From Umbilicaria muhlenbergii (Eukaryota > Ascomycota > Lecanoromycetes > Umbilicariales > Umbilicariaceae), in NCBI GenBank assembly GCA_000611775.1, contig KK106982.1, forward strand, positions 2,467,343 through 2,531,342: a DNA stretch of 64,000 nt, given 5' to 3'. The notes below the pieces were generated by a model that was not told the origin of the DNA, did not search any database, and was given only the letters and a program-made list of their open reading frames with translations. Numbering within the stretch: the stretch's first letter is position 1; each line of letters begins with the position of its first letter. Positions 58,801 through 64,000 of the stretch are shown here, piece by piece. The translations under genes and the position numbers were made by a program.

Positions 58801-60761
58801 GCGTCAAGGATTTCAAGTACGGCTCCGAAGGCTTTCTCTCCCGCCTAGCAACCCTTTCCCAACTGGTTTTACTTGTTCCACAGGAGGTTGATGAAGAAAT
58901 TGACGATATCATTGATATCGCCATTAAGCAAATTCTTCTTCAAGTTAGAACACCCTCGGCCACCGCCGACTATAGCTGGTCGGAGGCTGCCGATGACGAA
59001 TGCGCTGCGAAATGTTGGGCTCTCAAGATCCTCGTCAATCGCCTTCGTTCCCATCAAGACGAGTCAACTCTTGCAGATACCGCAGCTCCAGTCTACACTC
59101 TCCTCTCTACCCTCATCAAGAAGGAAGGCGAACTCTCCAACACCAAACATACCCCAGCAAGCCACAAGCCACGTCTTCGACTGCTAGCAGCGCGTTTGTA
59201 TCTGAAACTCTGCACCTCCAAGGCACATGATGCTCTTCTCACTCCGGCAGCTTTCAACGCTCTAGCAGAAGTAGCTCAGGATCCTCTACTCGAAGTGCGC
59301 TCATCATTTCTCCAGCGATTGAAGAAATATGCTGCTCAATCAAAACTACCTCAACGCTTCTATACCATCCCTTTCCTACTCGCGTTCGAGCCTATCGAAA
59401 GTTTCAAATCCGAGACCGCCACATGGATCCGCAGCCGTGCAGCAATCTTCTCCACACTTAGTACCCACCAAAAAGGCGCAGCCAAGGCATCTACAGTCAT
59501 GGAATCCGTCTTCGCCCGCCTTCTCTCACTTCTAGCGCACCATCCCGACTTCGCCGATACAGCAGACGACCTTCTTGATTTCGCTCGCTACATAATCTTC
59601 TACCTCGTCAATGTCGCAAATCCAGATAACATCTCGCTCATCTACCACGTCGCCCAGCGCGTTAAACAATGCAGCGACGTCATATCCGCCCCACGCTTGA
59701 CGAGCGGAAAACACGCAGAGGTCTCGCCCATAGATCCGAATCTCTACCACCTCTCCGATCTCGCCCAATTAGTCATCAACAAATTCGCCGACGCCCATAG
59801 CTGGAGCATCCAGACCCTACCTGCTAAGATCCGTCTCCCCTCATCTCTCTTCGTGGAGATCAGGGACCATGAATTCGCGCTCCGAATCGCCGAAAAGAAT
59901 TACCTCCCCGAGCCTGAAGACGGCAGCAGCATGGAAGATAAGATCGAAACCCTAGTCCGCGCATCCTTACGAGCTGGCCGAACAAGCCACAAGAAACGAA
60001 AAAGCGACGTTGGCGACGACGGCGAACATCGCGCTAATAAGAAAGTGAAGAGCGAATCCCATTCTAAAAGCAAGAGCATGAAATTACCCGTTCGTAAAGC
60101 CAATAGAGTGGGAGCGACCAAGACACCGAAGGCCAAAAGAGTCATCAGGGAGACCAGTTCGGAAGTCCCTCCTCCTTCCAGCGAGAGGAGGAGGAGCGGC
60201 CGTGTGCAGACGTCGGCTGTTAGCGGGAAATATGCGGAGAGGGACGACTCGGAGGATGATGAGGAGATGGAATTGCTAAATCAGGACGAGGATGACGTGG
60301 ATGAAGAAGAAGAAGACAAAGAGGAAGAGGAAAAAGCAGAAGAGGAAGAAGAAGAAGTAGAAGAGGAAGAGGACGACGATAAAGCAGACGAAGAACAAGA
60401 AGCCGATACGGAAGCCGAAGCCGAACGCGCCGAGAACGGCAACGACGGCGACAAGCACGACGAAGACGATATCCCCGACGACGAAATGCAAGACCAAGAC
60501 GAACCCGAAATCGAAGACCACCCCTCCCCATCTTCCTCCCCACCCTCACCACCCAAAGCCAAACCCACTCCGAACCCAAATGCCGCCCCCTCCCGCAAAC
60601 CTCGCAAACCTCCGACTGCCGCACCCGCCCCAGCATCCATCCACACCCGCTCCTCCCGTCGTGCCAGGCCTGCTACTCCTACCAAAACCCCGTCGGCATC
60701 CTCACCTCTCGGTTCCTCCCGTGGGAAAGGGGGACGTGTGGGGAGGAAGAGAGGAGGGTGA
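55888..60761 (+). CDS. pds5: sister-chromatid cohesion protein Pds5 (BimD/Spo76)
   Basis: Cohesin-associated HEAT-repeat protein of 1573 aa in four exons: 55888-56241, 56297-58012, 58063-58266, 58314-60761. The first intron is GC-AG with donor AGG|GCAAGT. Pds5 binds Scc1 with Wapl and Eco1 to maintain or release cohesion; the Aspergillus orthologue is BimD and the Sordaria one Spo76. Conserved parts are LQFNEPLSWRAGKPI near the N-terminus, KGVKAWTACCLVDILRLCAP, DAPYTGQQLRDIFTMLI, HMYVLQSLAQVKSIVLL, LIRSAWTTGIGHIL, RDRKHPVRVEAMRVLARIWG, and HEAT helices up to about residue 1290. The C-terminus is charged: KRKSDVGDD, nuclear signals, a Glu/Asp run of about 80 residues (from nucleotide 60250) and an AT-hook-like end SSRGKGGRVGRKRGG. 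Confidence 0.95.
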
Positions 60762-61060
60762 GGTGAGAGAGGGAATAGAGGAGAAGGGGAGGGAGAGGTG
60801 AGAGGGGGGGTGGACGGAAGGGAAGGGAAGGGAAGGTGTAAGGAAGGGGGGAGGGAGGCAGCAGATGGAGAGGAGGGAGAGCTAGAGGATGAAGATTACG
60901 GAGAGGTAGAGGATGGAGAGTACGGAGAGGTAGAGGATGGAGGGAAGGGAAGGGAAGGGGAGGGAGATGGGCTGAGGGGAGGGAAGGGACAGGCCAGGGG
61001 GTGGGAGGAGATGGGATGAGAGCAGGGAGGGGGGATAAGAAAAAGGGAAGAGGGGGTGGC
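60762..61060 (+). repeat. purine tract with 24-bp tandem repeat
   Basis: About 300 bp are nearly all G and A on the plus strand, directly after the pds5 stop codon. Within it, units starting at 60877, 60901 and 60925 (GAGAGGTAGAGGATGGAGAG and variants) repeat every 24 bp. Homopurine mirror-like tracts of this kind can form triplex DNA, and G-runs could form quadruplexes in the 3' UTR transcript (inference). Confidence 0.7.
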
Positions 61061-62193
61061 ATCGCGGCAGGGATGACCGGTAAAAGCCGCTGGAACAAAC
61101 GGATCAAGGCCAAAGTTGCCCACACTGCCTTTTTCTACGTCAGATCTACACACGTCACGCTTGCCTCAATGTCTTTCCCACGACTGGCGTGCGGAGTTAG
61201 TCCGAATGGGCTTGCGGCGTTTGTTACAAAAAACCCCGCAATCACCAGCGAGGGGAAAATTGTACTTTCATGTGGTGGTTTTAAGCGTGCCTCGCTGTCG
61301 ATGTTTCTTTCTACCTACATCGTCTCGTCTCGTCTCGTATCGCAGTGTAGTGCAGTGAGACATCCAGACTCTTCTCTTGCAGACAGACAGACGAATAAAT
61401 AAACAAACTGTCTCGCTTCTCGCTCGCGCTGCACTCACTCGTTCGGCTGGATCTGCCCTCTTGATTGATGGAATAAACTCATGCGATTGCGCACGTACGC
61501 TCAAGTGTTTCCCCTATGGAGGAAGGAAGGTCCTCGGCCTTGCGGCCTGTGACTGCTGTAATCGGTCTTGTACTCTGCTCGGTGAAATGCCAACTCTGCC
61601 GCTGCTGCTTGGTTCTGAAGATGAATGTCGAAGGTGTAAAGTGTCCGGTCCAGGATAACTTTCCATCCACTGATTATGCTTGAACGCCGTGCAAATGCAT
61701 CCCCGCCTTTCAAAACATCGCTCGAACGAAACCAAAGAGATGTGTGTCTTCCTTCCAGCCCGACCTGATGAGGTAAGCGCATATTTGCCTGGTGGAAGAT
61801 GGGATGGACGATAATGGATGCAGGAAAGAGGCAATGCATGTAAGCAGGATGGAAGAAAAGGCACAATCGCATCACGTGTCCGTCCGTCCGTCCGACCCAG
61901 ACACAAGAACAACGCCTTAAGGATTTAGACCGGCCATAGTACTCACCGATCTCCGTTGTAGGTACGGAGGTAGTAGTAGCATGACTCCCGCTCCATCGGC
62001 GATAACTAACAGCGCAGCCAGCCAACCGTTCGGCAAGCGCGGCGCTTGTGCGCCGCCAACAAGATTTGCCAAATTTTCAGCCCTGGAAGGCAATGTACGG
62101 AGTAAATTCCGAACGCGGGACCCGAATGACACGTGTCCATCCCATCGCCCTCCAGCCGTGCATGCAAAGAAAGTGGGCCGAATAGAGGTGCGA
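60762..62193. other. 1.4-kb convergent intergenic region
   Basis: Region between the convergent pds5 and rco1 genes. The first 300 bp form a strongly purine-rich (G/A) tract with a 24-bp tandem repeat. Near 61310-61400 there are TCGTC and GACA microsatellite runs, and near 61880 a GTCC run. No gene is recognised on either strand. Confidence 0.5.
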
Positions 62194-63935
62194 TCACGCA
62201 GCCGAGACCGAGCCTGCTTCGAGTCGTCGTCGAATCAACTCTTGAAACATGAGCAGGGTCTGCTTCTCCCTCTCGCTGATGATGCCTTGCTCCGCCTGTT
62301 GGTCCGATTCCGGCGGCGACGGCGGGATCGAAGCATCCTTCTTCGCCGCCGTGTCAGCGAGTGCTGTGCCGTCATCGTGGGACATGATCACCACATCAGT
62401 CGGTGCTTCCGCCTGTGCCGCAAAAACCAAAGCGTCAGCGATGACGTAATCTTGTCGTGGATCGCAGGTTAGATAGGGAAGCCTTACGATAAGGGTGCTG
62501 ATGAGACTCTGGACCTGGTCGGAGCTCAAGTTGAGATCCGTGTTCAGTTGTGCGAATTGTGCCAGATTCATTGCGGCCTGTTGGTCGGCCAAGGAGCGTT
62601 TGTGAAACGCCTCCTGCTGAGCGCTGGCTTGAGCGGCTATGTGCAGCTGTCTGTCGTCACGAGTCCGCACTGTAAGCCACTCTCGTGCCGGCTTGGGAGC
62701 CGTGAGATTCGACCTAATCAAAGCGTGTAAGCAACAGTCTAAGGTACAGCAAATGTTGGCTTGAAAGCACATACATTTTGACGCGATCGATGAAGTCAAG
62801 CTTGACACCCTTCTCAGGCAAGCGATAGACAATGCCTATATCTTCACGTTCAGTCTCGTCTTCTTCGTCGCTCGGATCGTTCTGGATTTCAATCAGGCCG
62901 TTGTTCTTGAAGCCGCGACGGAGAGCAGTGTCCACGATTCTGGCGTTCTTCGGTCTTCGGACTTTGCGAGTCTTGATGTCCCCAGGCTGCTCTTCTGGTG
63001 ACATCTTGACTGTCGAACTGAGAGCCGATAACTCTCGGTCAATGTGATTAGGACACATCCAGCTAGTTCTGGGCTTGTTATTGTTTGCTCTGTAAGGCGG
63101 ATTGGCAAGCGGAGGATCCACGCAGTCCAGATGCCACTGCAAGTTGCAAAAGTCACATGGGATGATTGGGCGATGGCCAAGAGCGGTCTTGCGACACTTG
63201 TAACACGTAACCACATTGCCCTTGGAGTCCTTGAGCTTATAGTAGTCTGGTGCCTCGTCATATCCGGATTTAGATCTAGACAAGCGGTCAGCGGACGGAT
63301 GCTTAGCCAACGAATCCGTCAAGATCATGCTACCTAGACTTCAGCGTCGTCGTTTCTTCATATTCGCCCTCTTCCCCAGTCTTTACACCTTCGAAATACT
63401 CTCGAATCTCAACCGGGAGATTGTAGGCCACTGGATTCTTCTTGTTTAAGATCGTAAAGAGGGGCTCGAACACTCCTGTCTTTGCCCATCTAGGCTGCGG
63501 GTTCTTCCTCGACTGGCAGATGTAACAGAACCACTCGCCCTCAGGTGGTCTGTTGGGATCCATGGGCGGATCGAGGCATGTAAAATGAAAGGAGCGCGTG
63601 CATCCATCGCAACAGAGAAGCTGGCCACTACCACCACAAGCGGAGCAGTAATCGTTGTTCTCATGCTGCATCTGTATATTAGCCATTAAGCCATTTTATA
63701 CGTGACGTGACCCGCGATGCTAAACATAAAACAGAGCAAGGGATGATAGATGGTAGAGTTGGAGCCAAGAAAGCGGTAGTCCGGAGTTGGGAGATTACGT
63801 GGGGAAGTTTTTCTGGGCCTTACATCTTCAGTGTCATCCATGTGCCCATAGCCGACCGGACTGTCCCTTCCGCCACCGATACGAGGCATGCCTGCAATAA
63901 CTCCGGATTTCTTCTTGATAGGCCTGGATACGATT
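62194..63935 (-). CDS. rco1: Rco1-like PHD-finger subunit of Rpd3S histone deacetylase (5' end outside window)
   Basis: Partial gene. Exons in window 63824-63935 (begins in mid-codon after an acceptor GCTAATCATCAG), 63334-63671, 62775-63275, 62488-62713, 62194-62412; together about 465 codons. The last 75-nt intron (62413-62487) divides by three and is open, but has good splice signals. PHD finger 1: DYCSACGGSGQLLCCDGC, RSFHFTCLDPP, GEWFCYICQS. Next comes the conserved FEPLFTILNKKNPVAYNLP and IREYFEGVKTGEEGEYEE block, then PHD finger 2: VTCYKCRKTALGHRPIIPCD, FCNLQWHLDCVDPPLANPP, WMCPNH. This order (PHD, NP-F-LP-IR-FEGV-TGE-GEY, PHD) is that of fungal Rco1, which with Eaf3 directs Rpd3S to H3K36-methylated coding regions. 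The C-terminus is Gln/Ala-rich and helical. The upstream exon or exons and the start codon lie beyond position 64000. Confidence 0.88.
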
Positions 63936-64000
63936 CTGATGATTAGCTGTGAACTTGTAGATAAAAGAAGGTGGTACGAGCAGCTGCATTGTTGCGGGCG

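Noticed and set aside
60281-60685. Ser-run and Leu/Phe-run minus-strand frames
   Set aside because: Mirror images of the acidic Glu/Asp tail of Pds5; pure low complexity.

Overview
The window is nuclear DNA of a filamentous ascomycete (Pezizomycotina; a Dothideomycete-like genome is my inference, not shown). Genes are spaced about 1-2 kb apart on both strands. They carry many short introns (mostly 44-77 nt) with GTAAGT/GTATGT-like donors, CTAAC/CTGAC-like branch points and CAG/TAG acceptors, and the proteins are typical of fungi. Gene models were built by hand by joining reading frames at such introns; nearly every model closes in frame.

Layout. 1-2.7 kb: gene-free, with C-rich tandem repeats and an old LTR-like fragment. 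2.8-20.5 kb: secreted GMC oxidoreductase, Dpm1 mannosyltransferase, class-3 lipase, Kar3/KlpA kinesin-14, Vps66/Loa1-type acyltransferase, CRIPT zinc protein and the Drs2 lipid flippase. 20.5-29.3 kb: gene-poor, decayed segment with a broken Pth11-type receptor gene, a MITE-like 241-bp element with 37-bp inverted ends, and a UbiA-type membrane enzyme gene with one in-frame stop. 29.4-32.3 kb: mitochondrial ribosomal protein mL46 and mitochondrial ketoacyl-ACP synthase Cem1, head to head over 191 bp. 32.9-40.8 kb: a large Sec7-PH ARF-GEF and the inactive-type carboxypeptidase Ecm14. 41.3-52.9 kb: peroxisomal D-amino-acid oxidase (frame-disrupted), Rpb9 and Ess1/Pin1 head to head, a short-chain dehydrogenase, a small hypothetical gene, a saccharopine-dehydrogenase-like reductase, ribosomal protein eL43 and a RING-PHD protein. 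53.3-55.3 kb: two divergent tandem paralogues of an unrecognised family. 55.9-60.8 kb: cohesin regulator Pds5. 62.2-64 kb: Rco1-like PHD subunit of the Rpd3S deacetylase, running off the right edge.

Most genes are unlinked housekeeping functions. Functional pairing is visible at two divergent promoters: mL46/Cem1 (mitochondrion) and Rpb9/Ess1 (RNA polymerase II core and CTD isomerase). The least ordinary observations are a 249-nt intron in RPB9 that stays open in frame and encodes a four-cysteine knuckle plus an acidic tail, the uncharacterised tandem paralogue pair, the MITE-like element, and the decayed Pth11/UbiA segment. I found no tRNA, rRNA, CRISPR or complete autonomous transposon.
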